A stretch of 64,000 bases of DNA from S015-6 sp964384945 (GCA_964384945.1 CAYLMK010000010.1:1-64000); one strand, 5' to 3'; counted from the stretch's first letter, positions 1 through 8,402 are shown. Program-made: numbers and translations. The notes: generated by a model from the sequence alone, not told the origin.

Positions 1-192
1 GAAGAAAAGGGCCGCCTGAAAATACGTCACCGAATTTATGACCCAGAGTACTTAGGTGCAAGAAAGGGCAAGTTTTTGCGCCCTGCCTCCGTCAAGTCGG
101 AGCAGGCGTGGCGGTCATTTCCAGGCGTCTCGGGGAAGCAGGAGCCATCAGGGCAGTGCCTTGGGGACTTCTCAACGCTCGTAGAACCTTGA
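1..192 (+). CDS. possible 3' end of a gene truncated by the window edge
   Basis: Frame 1 is open from the first base to a TGA at 190-192, giving 63 residues that begin EEKGRLKIRHRIYDPEYLG. I do not recognise the sequence. The first 40 residues are rich in charged residues and look protein-like, the rest much less so. It lies on the same strand just upstream of the barrel protein at 220. It could equally be a chance open frame in GC-rich DNA. Confidence 0.22.
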   Translation, partial: EEKGRLKIRHRIYDPEYLGARKGKFLRPASVKSEQAWRSFPGVSGKQEPSGQCLGDFSTLVEP

Positions 193-219
193 AGAGGACG
201 TAAGAGGGGGGGAAGCCAA

Positions 220-1059
220 ATGAGAAAAACCCTGCCTGCCCTGATTCTGACCCTTGCCGGACTGTCGATCGCGCAACCGGCCTCGGCGGAGAGGGACAGA
301 ACGGAGTTTCCCTGGGAACGTGCGAGCCTCTCCGTGGGGTATTTTTTCACGAGCTTCGCCAGCGATGCTAAGGTAGAAACGGGGGGAGTGGGCGCCATCG
401 TCAACCTCGAGGAAGTCCTCGGCCTGGATGATGTGACCCATCAATTCAGGATCCAGGCAATGGGTCGACTGTGGCGCAAGCACCGCTTCTATTTCTCCTA
501 TTACGACCTCTCCAGGGAGGCGAGCAAGACACTCGACACCGCAATCCCCACAGACCCCCCCATCGACGTGGGCGCCCTCGTGGAGACGGAGTTCGATCTG
601 AGGATCTACAAGGTCTCCTACACCTATTCGTTCTTTCAGGACGATCGCCTCGACATCCACGGGGGCATGGGCTTCTTCATCATGGACATCGGGCTCGGCC
701 TGAAGGCTCAAACCTCGGGAGACGGCGGTACGCTCGCAGAAGCGTTTGCACAGGAGACCACCCTGCCCCTTCCCGTGTTCAATTTGGGCATGGACGTGGC
801 GATTCTGCCGAAGCTTTTCCTCAAGAACTCGCTCGATTTCTTTTACGTCGAGGTGTCCGGATTCGAAGGCATGCTCCTGGATGCGAACGTGGCACTCGAA
901 TACGACCTCTTCAAGTACTTCGGACTCGGCCTGGGATTCGACTTGCTTCGCGTGGACATCAGCGGCGACGCGGACGACAGCTTCCTGGGCGGCGGCTGGG
1001 AAGGGGACCTGGAGTTCAACTATTCCGGGCTCCAGGTCTACGGAAAGTTCTATTTTTAG
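220..1059 (+). CDS. outer-membrane beta-barrel protein, function unknown
   Basis: 279 residues with a clear Sec signal peptide (MRKTLPALILTLAGLSIAQ followed by PASA, cleavage after about residue 23). The mature part has no hydrophobic helix; it alternates aromatic and polar residues in short strands (for example RFYFSYYDLS, YKVSYTYSFF, GLQVYGKFYF) and ends in the aromatic KFYF, as expected of a barrel inserted by the Bam machinery. Size and pattern fit an 8-12 strand barrel of the OmpW/OmpA-barrel kind, but no specific family is recognisable. A purine-rich Shine-Dalgarno sequence (AGAGGGGGGG, about 205-214) sits before ATG 220. It stands alone and converges on the minus-strand gene ending at 1111. 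Substrate and partners cannot be inferred. Confidence 0.72.
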   Translation: MRKTLPALILTLAGLSIAQPASAERDRTEFPWERASLSVGYFFTSFASDAKVETGGVGAIVNLEEVLGLDDVTHQFRIQAMGRLWRKHRFYFSYYDLSREASKTLDTAIPTDPPIDVGALVETEFDLRIYKVSYTYSFFQDDRLDIHGGMGFFIMDIGLGLKAQTSGDGGTLAEAFAQETTLPLPVFNLGMDVAILPKLFLKNSLDFFYVEVSGFEGMLLDANVALEYDLFKYFGLGLGFDLLRVDISGDADDSFLGGGWEGDLEFNYSGLQVYGKFYF

Positions 1060-1110
1060 AGCTCGGCTTGCCTCGCATCGCTGCCCTTCCGGCGTGCATC
1101 CGCCCGTTTG

Positions 1111-1482
1111 TCAGAAGGGCTGCGTCCACTGCGGGGCCAGTCGGGACGCATTCGCGTCCGCGAAGACGAGGCGGTAACAGAAGTCCTTGAGCACCTGGAT
1201 ATTCCTGCGGAAGGCCTCACAGCCCGAAGGACGCATCCTCTTCAGGCCGTCGCCCTGAATGAGGACGACCTTTGCGCCTTGACAATTCTTTCGGAGGTCC
1301 TCGATCAGGGCGTGCGCCGACTCCTCGGTGAACTCCCCGGACAGGCTCAGGCGGACGCAGTCCTCCCGCCATTCATAGGAGATCTCAAAGTCGCATCGTT
1401 TGGAAACGACCGGTTTGGGATGGCACGGACGTATCGCGTCCGGGGGAACGGATCGTTTGTCTTCAGGAGTCCTGCACACCAT
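1111..1482 (-). CDS. small STAS-like domain protein
   Basis: 123 residues. After about 28 unstructured residues the sequence follows the strand-helix pattern of a STAS/anti-sigma-factor-antagonist fold: FEISYEWREDCVRLSLSGEF, a helix (EESAHALIEDLRKNC), a hydrophobic strand (AKVVLIQGDG) and a C-terminal helix-strand (FRRNIQVLKDFCYRLVFAD). The usual phosphorylatable Ser/Thr after the central strand is not obvious, so classical SpoIIAA-type switching is doubtful. AGGAGGG lies 9 nt before ATG 1482. It is the last of three small minus-strand genes (2110 to 1111) that appear co-transcribed from the sigma-54 promoter at 2213-2228. The fold assignment is by eye; function unknown. Confidence 0.6.
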   Translation of the reverse strand: MVCRTPEDKRSVPPDAIRPCHPKPVVSKRCDFEISYEWREDCVRLSLSGEFTEESAHALIEDLRKNCQGAKVVLIQGDGLKRMRPSGCEAFRRNIQVLKDFCYRLVFADANASRLAPQWTQPF

Positions 1483-1543
1483 GGGTCTTTCCCTCCTGTT
1501 TCGTCCAGGAGATGAAAGAAAGCGTGATTCTTCCTGAAATCGC

Positions 1544-1789
1544 CTACTGGCTTTCCTCCGACAGGAGCTTGATTCTCCTCAGGAGGCGCGCCATCCGGAC
1601 CCGGGTTGCCGCGAGGGCCGACAGAACGACCTCCTTTTCGGTTTCGGTCCTGCAGGCCTCCATCTCCTCGCGGAGAAAGGCGTGGAAGTGCAACTGCCGT
1701 TGGAGTGCCAACAGTTCGGGCGGAGCGGGCCTATCCACCACGTTCTCCTCGAAGAACGGCACGCTGTTTCCCGTCTGAGGTGCGATCAT
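1544..1789 (-). CDS. small hypothetical helical protein
   Basis: 81 residues, predicted almost entirely helical from about residue 22 on (PPELLALQRQLHFHAFLREE, then a second helix ending RMARLLRRIKLLSEESQ). There is no signal peptide, cysteine motif or recognised domain. The start is well supported: AAGGAG lies about 8 nt before ATG 1789. It is the middle gene of the three-gene minus-strand set, 27 nt after the 97-residue gene and 61 nt before the STAS-like gene. A small adaptor or partner of the STAS-like protein is conceivable from position only. I do not recognise the family. Confidence 0.6.
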   Translation of the reverse strand: MIAPQTGNSVPFFEENVVDRPAPPELLALQRQLHFHAFLREEMEACRTETEKEVVLSALAATRVRMARLLRRIKLLSEESQ

Positions 1790-1816
1790 TTCCTTCTCTC
1801 CTTGGCTGACCGAGGA

Positions 1817-2110
1817 TCAGGGCTCGTAGTAGACAGGCTGCTTGAGCTGGCTCAGGGTGAAGTTGTTGAAGACACGGTGCCCGTCGTAGTCCAGGACCCG
1901 CAGGTCGTCGGTCTGATGCAGGTCGTTCATGATCACGTCGAAGTGCTTCCCGTATTTCTTCCTGAGAACCTCCACGGGGACTTCATACGCAATGAACTTC
2001 TTGAGGCCCTTTGCAGTCAGCTTCTCCAGAAATTCGGGTGTGGTGAAGGAGTCGTACGATGTGACGATGACGATGGGCCCGGAGCCGGTGAAGAAGATGC
2101 CTCCCTTCAT
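1817..2110 (-). CDS. conserved-looking 97-residue cytosolic protein of unknown function
   Basis: 97 residues: MKGGIFFTGSGPIVIVTSYD leads into a compact alpha/beta sequence containing KGLKKFIAYEVPVEVLRKKY, then HFDVIMNDLHQTDDLRVLDY and a C-terminal FNNFTLSQLKQPVYYEP. There is no signal peptide. I have an impression of similar small cytosolic proteins in other deltaproteobacteria, without an assigned function. The frame stays open upstream to 2263, but ATG 2110 is chosen because AAGGAGG lies 6-7 nt before it and the extra N-terminal residues are low-complexity. It is the first gene of a three-gene minus-strand set. A sigma-54 promoter (2213-2228) and a palindromic upstream site (2335-2351) precede it. 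Confidence 0.72.
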   Translation of the reverse strand: MKGGIFFTGSGPIVIVTSYDSFTTPEFLEKLTAKGLKKFIAYEVPVEVLRKKYGKHFDVIMNDLHQTDDLRVLDYDGHRVFNNFTLSQLKQPVYYEP

Positions 2111-2212
2111 GACAACCCTCCTTATTCCCGTCCCGGCCACGTGCGAAGAGCCCTGCCCGGGTGTTTTCGTTTCTGCATTCCCTCGCCGCCGCCCCTCGCT
2201 CTCTTTCGCAAA

Positions 2213-2228
2213 AGCAATTGCCGTACCA
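2213..2228 (-). promoter_or_regulatory. sigma-54 (-24/-12) promoter for the 2110-1111 gene set
   Basis: Read on the minus strand the sequence is TGGTACGGCAATTGCT. It matches the consensus TGGCACRNNNNTTGCW except C to T in the -24 box, with correct GG-N10-GC spacing. It lies about 100 nt before ATG 2110 and about 107 nt downstream of the palindrome at 2335-2351. Confidence 0.7.
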
Positions 2229-2334
2229 ACAGGTCTGCGGGGTCCGCCCGGGAAGGAAGGCACAAAAAGCGATGAAAAACAGAAGGGTTGAAACGAAGGG
2301 ATCCGACCCGAAGACAGGGCCGGCTGTCCTGACT

Positions 2335-2351
2335 CTTTACACTTCGTAAAG
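2335..2351. promoter_or_regulatory. putative enhancer (upstream activator) site, CTTTAC-N5-GTAAAG
   Basis: A perfect 6-bp inverted repeat around a 5-bp centre, in the non-coding gap between the receiver-HK gene (stop at 2401) and the small-gene set. It resembles the palindromes at 27608-27635, 30187-30203, 34047-34063 and 59083-59097 that also precede sigma-54 promoters. A partial GCCGGC flank lies immediately to the right. It could also be read as a weak hairpin after the HK gene, but it has no U-tract. Confidence 0.55.
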
Positions 2352-2400
2352 CCGGCGAACGTCCGCGGCGGCCAGGGTTCTTCCTGTCCCGGGGCCGCTC

Positions 2401-3918
2401 TCAGCTCTTGTCACCCTCGGGCAGGGCGACGGAGTGGCGGAAGGGGAGGTACACGGTGAAGACCGACCCTTTGCCGATTTCGCTCTCGACCTCGATCCGA
2501 CCCTGGTAGAAGTCGACGATGGACTTGACGATGCTGAGCCCAAGGCCCGTACCGGTGACTTGCCTTGCCTCGGGCCTCTTCTCCCGGAAGAATTCGCTGA
2601 ACAGGCGTTTCCGCCCCTCTTCACCGATGCCGATTCCCGTGTCGGCGAACCGGAGCCTGACGAAGGGGCCCTCCTGTTCCGCACCCACTTCGACCCGGCC
2701 CTCTGGCTTGTTGTATTTGATGGCGTTGCTCAGCAGGTTGCTCGCGAGTCGGATCAAATCCTCGCGGTCCGCCTCGATGGAAGGGAGTTCCTCCTCGATT
2801 CTCGTCTCGACCGAGATGCCGTTCTGTTCGGCGAGGGGCCGCATCAGGCCGGCGACCTCCTCCAGGATCTCCGCGATGCGCTGAGGCGCGACCTCCCGCC
2901 TCACCGTGCCCGCCTCCATGCGGGAGACCTCGAGCAGATCCCCGACCAGCTCGACCAGGGCGCGAATCCGGCGCCGGGAGCGGCCGAGGATCTCCTGCTG
3001 CTTGCCCGGGTCCTGTGCATAGCCTTCCTGGAGCACGGAAAGAAAGCCGTCCACGGCGGCCAGCGGCGCGCGGAGTTCGTGGGCCACCATGTTGACGAAC
3101 TGCGCCTTCACCCGTTCGATCTGTTTCAGCGCGGTGATGTCCCGGACGACCGTGACCGTGCCCAGGAGGCGGGTGCCGTCCGGTTCGACGACGGGCGCGA
3201 CGTTCGCCAGGACCCACTCCTCACCGGAAGGCCGGGCGAGTCGGAGCTCGTTGGACAGCCGCGTCTTCTTCTCCGATGCGGCCTCGATCATCTCGATCAG
3301 CTCCCCGGATACCACGGCGCGCCGAACCGGGACCGGCTCCGGGCCGGCCGGCGCCGGGTCGAGCAGCCGCAGGGCCGCCGGATTGTAGAGAACGAGGATT
3401 TGCTCCGCATTGCAGACGAGCACGCCGTCCGTCATGCAGTCCACGACCGTCCGGAGCCGTGTCTGCTCGGTCGAGAGCTCCAGCATCCGCTGTCTGCGCT
3501 CCGCCTCGAGGCGGTTTCTCTGCCGGATCAGGTTGACCCGCTCCAGGGCCCGGTTGACGATGCGCAGGAGATCGTCCGGGGCGAAGGGCTTGGCGATGAA
3601 GTCGTAGGCCCCCCGTTTCGTCGCCTCCACCGCGGCCTCGAGGGTGGCGTAGGCGGTGATCACCACGAAGACGGTTTCCGGGGCGATGGCGCGCGCTCGC
3701 TGGAGAAAGTCGAAGCCGCTCATTCCGGGCATCCGCAGATCCACCAGGGCCAGATCGATGTCCGGATCCTGCCCGAGGATCTCGATGCCCTGTTCGGCGG
3801 CCTCGGCCAGCAATACCCGATACCCCTCGGATCGTAGCACGCGGTCGCAACCCCTGCGGATACCCGCCTCGTCATCCACGACCAGAATCTTCTGGCTGTC
3901 CGCCTTGGGCGTGGTCAT
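2401..3918 (-). CDS. hybrid sensor: receiver-PAS-histidine kinase
   Basis: 505 residues. An N-terminal receiver (about 10-125) has ILVVDDEAG, acceptor Asp in LALVDLRMPG and Lys in FIAKPFAP. A short coiled segment leads to a PAS-like domain (about 155-265, MTDGVLVCNAEQ to VVRDITALKQIERVKAQF). HisKA has the H-box VAHELRAPLAAV (His about 278), followed by an HATPase (NLLSNAIKYNKPEG, DTGIGIG, GTGLGLSIV). No membrane segment, so cytosolic. Its ATG overlaps the TGA of the upstream membrane kinase (ATGA, 3915-3918), implying translational coupling. Receiver-first order suggests it is phosphorylated by that kinase and then signals through its own transmitter. No DNA-binding output is present. The frame is open upstream to 4665 but that part is a shadow of the neighbouring kinase. 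Confidence 0.9.
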   Translation of the reverse strand: MTTPKADSQKILVVDDEAGIRRGCDRVLRSEGYRVLLAEAAEQGIEILGQDPDIDLALVDLRMPGMSGFDFLQRARAIAPETVFVVITAYATLEAAVEATKRGAYDFIAKPFAPDDLLRIVNRALERVNLIRQRNRLEAERRQRMLELSTEQTRLRTVVDCMTDGVLVCNAEQILVLYNPAALRLLDPAPAGPEPVPVRRAVVSGELIEMIEAASEKKTRLSNELRLARPSGEEWVLANVAPVVEPDGTRLLGTVTVVRDITALKQIERVKAQFVNMVAHELRAPLAAVDGFLSVLQEGYAQDPGKQQEILGRSRRRIRALVELVGDLLEVSRMEAGTVRREVAPQRIAEILEEVAGLMRPLAEQNGISVETRIEEELPSIEADREDLIRLASNLLSNAIKYNKPEGRVEVGAEQEGPFVRLRFADTGIGIGEEGRKRLFSEFFREKRPEARQVTGTGLGLSIVKSIVDFYQGRIEVESEIGKGSVFTVYLPFRHSVALPEGDKS

Positions 3919-5921
3919 GCGCCACCCGTCCTTTCCGAGGCCCGGGGACGGTCCGCCTCTTCGGCCGGGAGCAGGGCGTCCGGAACGGGCAGGACAAACA
4001 CGAAGTCGATCCAGTCTCCGGGCGCGGTCACGGCGCGGATGGTCCCTCCGTGACGCTGCACGATCTCCCGGGCGATGAAGAGGCCCAGTCCGGTCCCTCG
4101 CTCCTTCTCCTTCGGGTTCTGGAGCCGATAGAATTTTCCGAAGAGCTTGTCCGCCTGATCCGCGGGCACCCCGGGTCCGTCGTTCCAAACGTGCAGTTTG
4201 GCCCGGCCCCCGTGGCGGGCGCCCGTGATCCTCACCCGGCCCCCTTCCCGGCCGTACTTGATTGCATTGTTGATGAGGTTGTCGTAGACGATCTGCAGCA
4301 GAGAGGGATCGGCCTGCACGAAGAGATCCTCTTCCATCTCCACCTCGATGCGCATTCCCTTGGAATCGAGCCGGCCGCGGAAGTTGCCGAGCAGGGGCCG
4401 GACCACATCGTTTTCCACGTGCAGCGGCCTCGTGCGGACCTGCAGCTCGCCCCGCTCGATGCGGGAGAGGTTGAGATAGTTGAGGATCATCTCTTCGGCC
4501 CGGTGAATGGCCTGCCCCACGTCGTCGAGGGCCTCGTGCTGCTCTTCCGTGATCTTTCCCACGTATCCGTCGCGCACGGCGAGCAGGTTGATCTTCATGG
4601 CGGCGATCTGGTTCTTGAGTTCGTGATTGATGAACTCCAGGGCCTCCAGGTAGTTCTTCACCCATTGATGCAGCTCGTTGGCCGTCCGCTGAAGGTCGTC
4701 GCGGCTGCTCCGGAGCTGTTCGTTCCGCTCCTTCAGGGCGGAGACCATCTGGTTGAAGGCAAGGGTCAGCCGGTTGATTTCGTCCTTCTCCGCGTGAAGG
4801 GGGGGCGGCAGTTGGGTGTCGAGGTTGCCCCGGGTCACCTCGGCCGCGCCCTCCGTAAGCCGGGTCAGGGGACGGGTAAGCCGGGCCGCCAGCCAGAAGG
4901 AGAGCAGCACGGCGCCGAGGAAGGCGAGGACGGCGACCAGGGTGAAGAGCCTCATCGCCTGGTTGCGCATGTCGTCGTAGCGTTTTTTGAGAACGCCCAC
5001 ATAGAGCATGCCGATGACGCGGCCGTCGAGGTCCATCAGGGGCTCGTAGGCCGAGATGTACCAGCTGTCCACGACAAAGGCAGGCCCTGTCCAGGTCCCG
5101 CCCTGCCCCAGAACTTGGTCGTAGACCTCTTCGGACACCCGGGTCCCCACGGCACGCTCCCCCTCCGGCCCGACCACGTTTGTCGTGATGCGGACGTCGC
5201 TCTGGAAGATCGTGACCGTTCCGAGGCTCTTTTTTTCGTACGTGGCGGCGGTGAAGATGTTTTCTCTCACGAAGTCCACGAACTCGAAGTTGCGGTTGAG
5301 CACGGTTCCGGCCCGGACCACGCCCGCCACAGCCCCGTCCTCGCCCGCGACCGGGGAGGCAACCTCGAGAATCATCACCTCCGTGAGGCTGCGCGGCACG
5401 CCGGGCTTGGCGTGCGGGGTGGGGAGGATCTCCACCTGGGTGCGCTCCGCCAGGGCCTCGTCCTCCAGGGTCAGGGCCTCCCGGGGCAGGAGGGAAACCC
5501 CGGCCGCGGGCGCGCCCTCCCGAAGCGCGCGGGCGACCACGGGGCTCGCCTCGGCCCGTTGCCCGGCTGCCCTGCCGCGGGCGGTGGCACGGATCACGGC
5601 CTGACCGTCGAGCACGTGGAGGAAGTCATACCCGCATTTCCTGCGCAGGGCCTCGAGGGGGCCAGCCGCACCTTCCTCCGGGGACGCGAGCCACCGGACG
5701 GCGTCCCTGTCGGCCAGGACCGTGGACGCCTTGAGCGACTCTTCGAGGCGGCGCTCGAGCATGGCATCCGCGGTCTTCAGGGCCAGCTCGACCCTCCGCT
5801 GCGCCTCGCCGATCACCATCCGGTTGATGAGAAAGCTTCCGGTCAGTACGGTCAGCAGGCCCCAGAGGGTCACGATGCCCACGAGGGCGATGAGCAGCCT
5901 GGTGCGCAGCGGCAGATCCAT
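3915..5921 (-). CDS. membrane sensor histidine kinase with Cache-like sensor and HAMP
   Basis: 668 residues: TM1 (about 8-33, LLIALVGIVTLWGLLTVLTG), a large periplasmic region (about 34-330) with a single-Cache-like motif near its end (FVVDSWYISAYEPLMDLDGR), TM2 (about 338-362), HAMP (RLTRPLTRLTEGAAEVTRGN), coiled coil, HisKA with H-box FINHELKNQIAAM (His about 431) and HATPase (NLINNAIKYGREGG, GTGLGLFIA). ATG 5921 is chosen because the residues upstream are low-complexity and ATG 5921 directly precedes the TM. It follows the DUF3373 porin stop by 19 nt and overlaps the receiver-HK gene by 4 nt, so porin, kinase and hybrid form one operon. The ligand is unknown; the porin neighbour suggests a small periplasmic solute. 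Confidence 0.9.
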   Translation of the reverse strand: MDLPLRTRLLIALVGIVTLWGLLTVLTGSFLINRMVIGEAQRRVELALKTADAMLERRLEESLKASTVLADRDAVRWLASPEEGAAGPLEALRRKCGYDFLHVLDGQAVIRATARGRAAGQRAEASPVVARALREGAPAAGVSLLPREALTLEDEALAERTQVEILPTPHAKPGVPRSLTEVMILEVASPVAGEDGAVAGVVRAGTVLNRNFEFVDFVRENIFTAATYEKKSLGTVTIFQSDVRITTNVVGPEGERAVGTRVSEEVYDQVLGQGGTWTGPAFVVDSWYISAYEPLMDLDGRVIGMLYVGVLKKRYDDMRNQAMRLFTLVAVLAFLGAVLLSFWLAARLTRPLTRLTEGAAEVTRGNLDTQLPPPLHAEKDEINRLTLAFNQMVSALKERNEQLRSSRDDLQRTANELHQWVKNYLEALEFINHELKNQIAAMKINLLAVRDGYVGKITEEQHEALDDVGQAIHRAEEMILNYLNLSRIERGELQVRTRPLHVENDVVRPLLGNFRGRLDSKGMRIEVEMEEDLFVQADPSLLQIVYDNLINNAIKYGREGGRVRITGARHGGRAKLHVWNDGPGVPADQADKLFGKFYRLQNPKEKERGTGLGLFIAREIVQRHGGTIRAVTAPGDWIDFVFVLPVPDALLPAEEADRPRASERTGGA

Positions 5922-5940
5922 TCGATCGATAACCCTCTGG

Positions 5941-7560
5941 CTAGAAACTGAGGTTGACCTCCCCGTACGGCCAGTAGAGGGTCTCATACTTGGAGCTTCC
6001 CAGGATGGAGAATCCCCGGTCGTCGGTGTGCTCGGTGTGCTTGTCGTAGTTGAAATACATGAAGCCGAGACGGAACCGCACGTTCGACCGGAAGTAGTAG
6101 TCGTAGTAGATGTCCCATACGCCGGCATTGAAGGGGTAGAATCCGGCTACTCCGGCACCCTCGTAGTAATAGTTGTTCGCCGCGGTCAGTACCGTGCCCT
6201 TCCTTCGGTAGCCGCGATAATTGAAGGGGTTGATCCATGCATCGCTGCCCTTCGCGAATTCGGCCGTGAACTGGTGCTTGGCCGCGATCAGGTCCCCTGT
6301 GTTGAACCCCACGAACCAGATGTGCCCCGGAAAATCGGCTCCTTCGAACTCGCCGGAGGCCGTCTGCGTGCTCCACGTGTGTCGCGGGATCTCGAAATGG
6401 CTGTAGTAGAAGGCGCCGTAGACCTGCAATCCAAGGAGCTGGCTGTCCACATACGTGCCCACAAGGGAATAGTGGGTGATGAGGTCCGCGTTCCCCTCCT
6501 GTGCGGCCTTCACCGTGCTTCCGTAAGGCATGTGCCAGTCGTCCATGAAGAGGCCGTCCACGACCAGCGAGGTGCCTTTTCCGACCTTCAGCAGGCCCTG
6601 CCCGATGAACACGTCCGCGTCGTCCGGAAAGGACTCCTTTTTCTCATCGTACTTGAGGTATCCCACCACGATCCCCGTCCTCTCTTTGGCCTTTGCCTCG
6701 TACGCCTTGCGGCTCGGGAATTCTTTCTTTGCGCCGCTCTCCGCCGCATCCGCCCCTGCTTCCCTTGAACGGCTCCGCAGGCTGGTTTTCGCCCACGGCA
6801 GCTCTCCGTCGTCCAGAGAAATGGGCGGGGCCTCCCACTTGGCGAGCGTCCCGTCGATCTCCGAGTCGACAAAGAGCCTGGGAAAGAGGCTCCCCGCCTG
6901 GCGCGAGGGCGGACCGTCCAATCCCGGTAGCCGTCCGAGATACCAGGTGGTGCGGAGGGAAGCGATCTTGAAAGTGGCATAGATCTGCTCCGCCCGAAGC
7001 GTCACGTCGTGTCCGATACTCGATTCGAAGGAGTTGGGCTTGTCGAACGGGTTGGAAGAGCCGCTGACGCTCGCGTCCCAGGATCCCCAGCGCTTGTTCA
7101 TGGTAAGGCGGGCATACAGATCGACGATGTCGGGCACGGCCTCGGCCCACAGGTTCAAGCGGAACCGCAGGGGGAACGAGGTCTCGTCGCGCCAGTCCCG
7201 GCCCGAGGCCGGCTCAAAGGCATCGGGGTCAAACCCGCCGTAATAACCGGCGGGGGTTTCCGTCCACGTGCTCATCACACGGAACCTCGCCTCGCCGCTC
7301 AAATGGACACGATCCTTCAGCGCCTTCTTCTCTCCGACGGCGGCTTTCTTCTCGGCCTCGGCAATCCTCTGCTCGGCTTCAGCCGCTTTCCTCCGGTCCT
7401 CCTCCTGTTTCTTTTCCAGTTCTTCGATCCGCTGCAGAAGCCGGTTCACCTCCTGCTTCAACTGGTCCAGTTCCGACGAAGGTTCGGCAGACCGAACCGG
7501 CCTGTCGAAAGCGCAGAGTGCGAGAATGCAGGCGAACAGGGGAGCGAGAACCTTTTTCAT
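5941..7560 (-). CDS. DUF3373-like outer-membrane porin with N-terminal coiled coil
   Basis: 539 residues. A signal peptide (MKKVLAPLFACILALCAFD, cleavage near residue 24) is followed by a 60-residue coiled coil (LDQLKQEVNRLLQRIEELEK and an Ala/Lys/Glu-rich continuation), then a long beta-rich barrel that starts VHLSGEARFRVMSTW and ends with the aromatic terminus YGEVNLSF. The layout matches DUF3373 family proteins of delta- and epsilonproteobacteria. AAAGGA lies 8 nt before ATG 7560. It is the first gene of the porin-HK-hybrid operon, probably transcribed from the sigma-54-like sequence at 7691-7706, and is divergent from the hydrogenase operon across a shared palindrome (7807-7843). The transported solute is not known. 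Confidence 0.82.
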   Translation of the reverse strand: MKKVLAPLFACILALCAFDRPVRSAEPSSELDQLKQEVNRLLQRIEELEKKQEEDRRKAAEAEQRIAEAEKKAAVGEKKALKDRVHLSGEARFRVMSTWTETPAGYYGGFDPDAFEPASGRDWRDETSFPLRFRLNLWAEAVPDIVDLYARLTMNKRWGSWDASVSGSSNPFDKPNSFESSIGHDVTLRAEQIYATFKIASLRTTWYLGRLPGLDGPPSRQAGSLFPRLFVDSEIDGTLAKWEAPPISLDDGELPWAKTSLRSRSREAGADAAESGAKKEFPSRKAYEAKAKERTGIVVGYLKYDEKKESFPDDADVFIGQGLLKVGKGTSLVVDGLFMDDWHMPYGSTVKAAQEGNADLITHYSLVGTYVDSQLLGLQVYGAFYYSHFEIPRHTWSTQTASGEFEGADFPGHIWFVGFNTGDLIAAKHQFTAEFAKGSDAWINPFNYRGYRRKGTVLTAANNYYYEGAGVAGFYPFNAGVWDIYYDYYFRSNVRFRLGFMYFNYDKHTEHTDDRGFSILGSSKYETLYWPYGEVNLSF

Positions 7561-7690
7561 CGACCGTTTCCTTTCCTGAGGCTGGTTGATCAGAACCCGT
7601 ACAAGCGAAAAGAATGCCCCCTACGAATCACAAGTCAAGCGCGCGGGCCCGGATTCGGGCCTCCTGTCCGGCCGCTTCGGCGTGACGGGC

Positions 7691-7706
7691 AGCAAATCCT
7701 GTGCCG
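7691..7706 (-). promoter_or_regulatory. sigma-54-like promoter for the porin operon
   Basis: On the minus strand: CGGCACAGGATTTGCT. Only the first base departs from TGGCAC-N5-TTGCW, with GG-N10-GC spacing intact. The predicted start would leave about 120 nt of leader before ATG 7560. The palindrome at 7807-7843 lies about 100 bp upstream. Confidence 0.6.
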
Positions 7707-7806
7707 TGGGGAATCCGCGGCCGGCAACGAGGGAAAACGGCACGAAAACGGGGCGGCCCCTGTTTCCGGAGTCTCGCGGTCCGGTTTCGGGCCCCCGGAA
7801 CGGGCA

Positions 7807-7843
7807 TGTCGGCATCTTTTACATGTTGGCAAGAAAGCCGACA
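7807..7843. promoter_or_regulatory. shared enhancer site between porin and hydrogenase operons
   Basis: Perfect 7-bp outer arms TGTCGGC (7807-7813) and GCCGACA (7837-7843) enclose a central half-conserved site TTTTACA-TGT-TGGCAAG (7817-7833), all centred on 7825. The same 37-bp architecture recurs at 43423-43459 and, with one arm degenerate, at 59072-59108. It lies between the two divergent sigma-54-type promoters. Confidence 0.65.
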
Positions 7844-7928
7844 ACCGATAGCATGGAATCGCGCGAGTCCGGATGTACGGTCGAGCCGAACCCTGCGATT
7901 TCCAAGCAGGCAGGCCCTTCGAGCCCGG

Positions 7929-7944
7929 TGGCATATTAGTTGCT
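7929..7944 (+). promoter_or_regulatory. sigma-54 promoter of the RR-HK-hydrogenase operon
   Basis: TGGCATATTAGTTGCT matches the -24/-12 consensus with one change in the -24 box (C to T at the last base) and exact spacing. It lies 54 nt before ATG 7998 and 85 nt after the palindrome at 7807-7843. No further gap larger than 240 nt occurs until 27631, so it may drive about 20 kb. Confidence 0.75.
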
Positions 7945-7997
7945 TTTTCGGAGACCCGTAGCCCGAGAAGGCCCAAGCGTATTCGAAGGAGGTCGGA

Positions 7998-8402
7998 ATG
8001 AGCCAGAAAGCCGAGATTCTCGTCGTCGATGACGATCCGGACATCGTGGACTCCCTCCGGATCATCCTGGAGAGCAACCATTATGAGGTCCGGACCGCAG
8101 CGAACGGAAGTGAGGCACTAAGGGCGCTCGAGGATCGGATGCCGGACCTGATGATCCTGGACGTGATGATGGCCACGGACACGGAAGGCTTCGATCTGGC
8201 ATACAAGCTCAGGGAGAATCCCCATTTCAAGAACATTCCCATCCTCATGCTCACAAGTTTCCTCGACAAGGTCCGCCACGAGGGGCCGGGGCAGTTCGAA
8301 TACATCCTGGGCGAGCAATGGCCCGCCCACTGGCTGCTCGAAAAGCCGGTGGACAGCAAGAAGCTGCTCAAGAAGATTGAAGGGATCTTGGGAAAAAGCT
8401 GA
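7998..8402 (+). CDS. single-domain response regulator
   Basis: 134 residues, only a receiver: ILVVDDDPD, acceptor Asp in LMILDVMMATD, Thr/Ser in ILMLTSF and Lys in LLEKPVDSKKLL. The loop after the acceptor (DVMMATDTEGFDLAYKL) carries a few extra residues compared with the usual DxxMPxMDG, and the alpha4-beta5 region is long (RHEGPGQFEYILGEQWPAHW), a variant type. There is no output domain, so it acts by protein contact or as a phosphate relay. AAGGAGG precedes ATG 7998 by 5 nt. It is the first gene downstream of the sigma-54 promoter and is followed 24 nt later by its likely partner kinase. Confidence 0.9.
   Translation: MSQKAEILVVDDDPDIVDSLRIILESNHYEVRTAANGSEALRALEDRMPDLMILDVMMATDTEGFDLAYKLRENPHFKNIPILMLTSFLDKVRHEGPGQFEYILGEQWPAHWLLEKPVDSKKLLKKIEGILGKS

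Noticed and set aside
2335..2351. Intrinsic terminator after the receiver-HK gene
   Set aside because: The stem is short and AT-rich and no U-tract follows on the minus strand; similarity to the other palindromes near sigma-54 promoters fits an activator site better.
4050..5951. 633-residue plus-strand open frame opposite the HAMP kinase
   Set aside because: No motif or ribosome site; the minus-strand reading has TM, HAMP, HisKA and HATPase in order.
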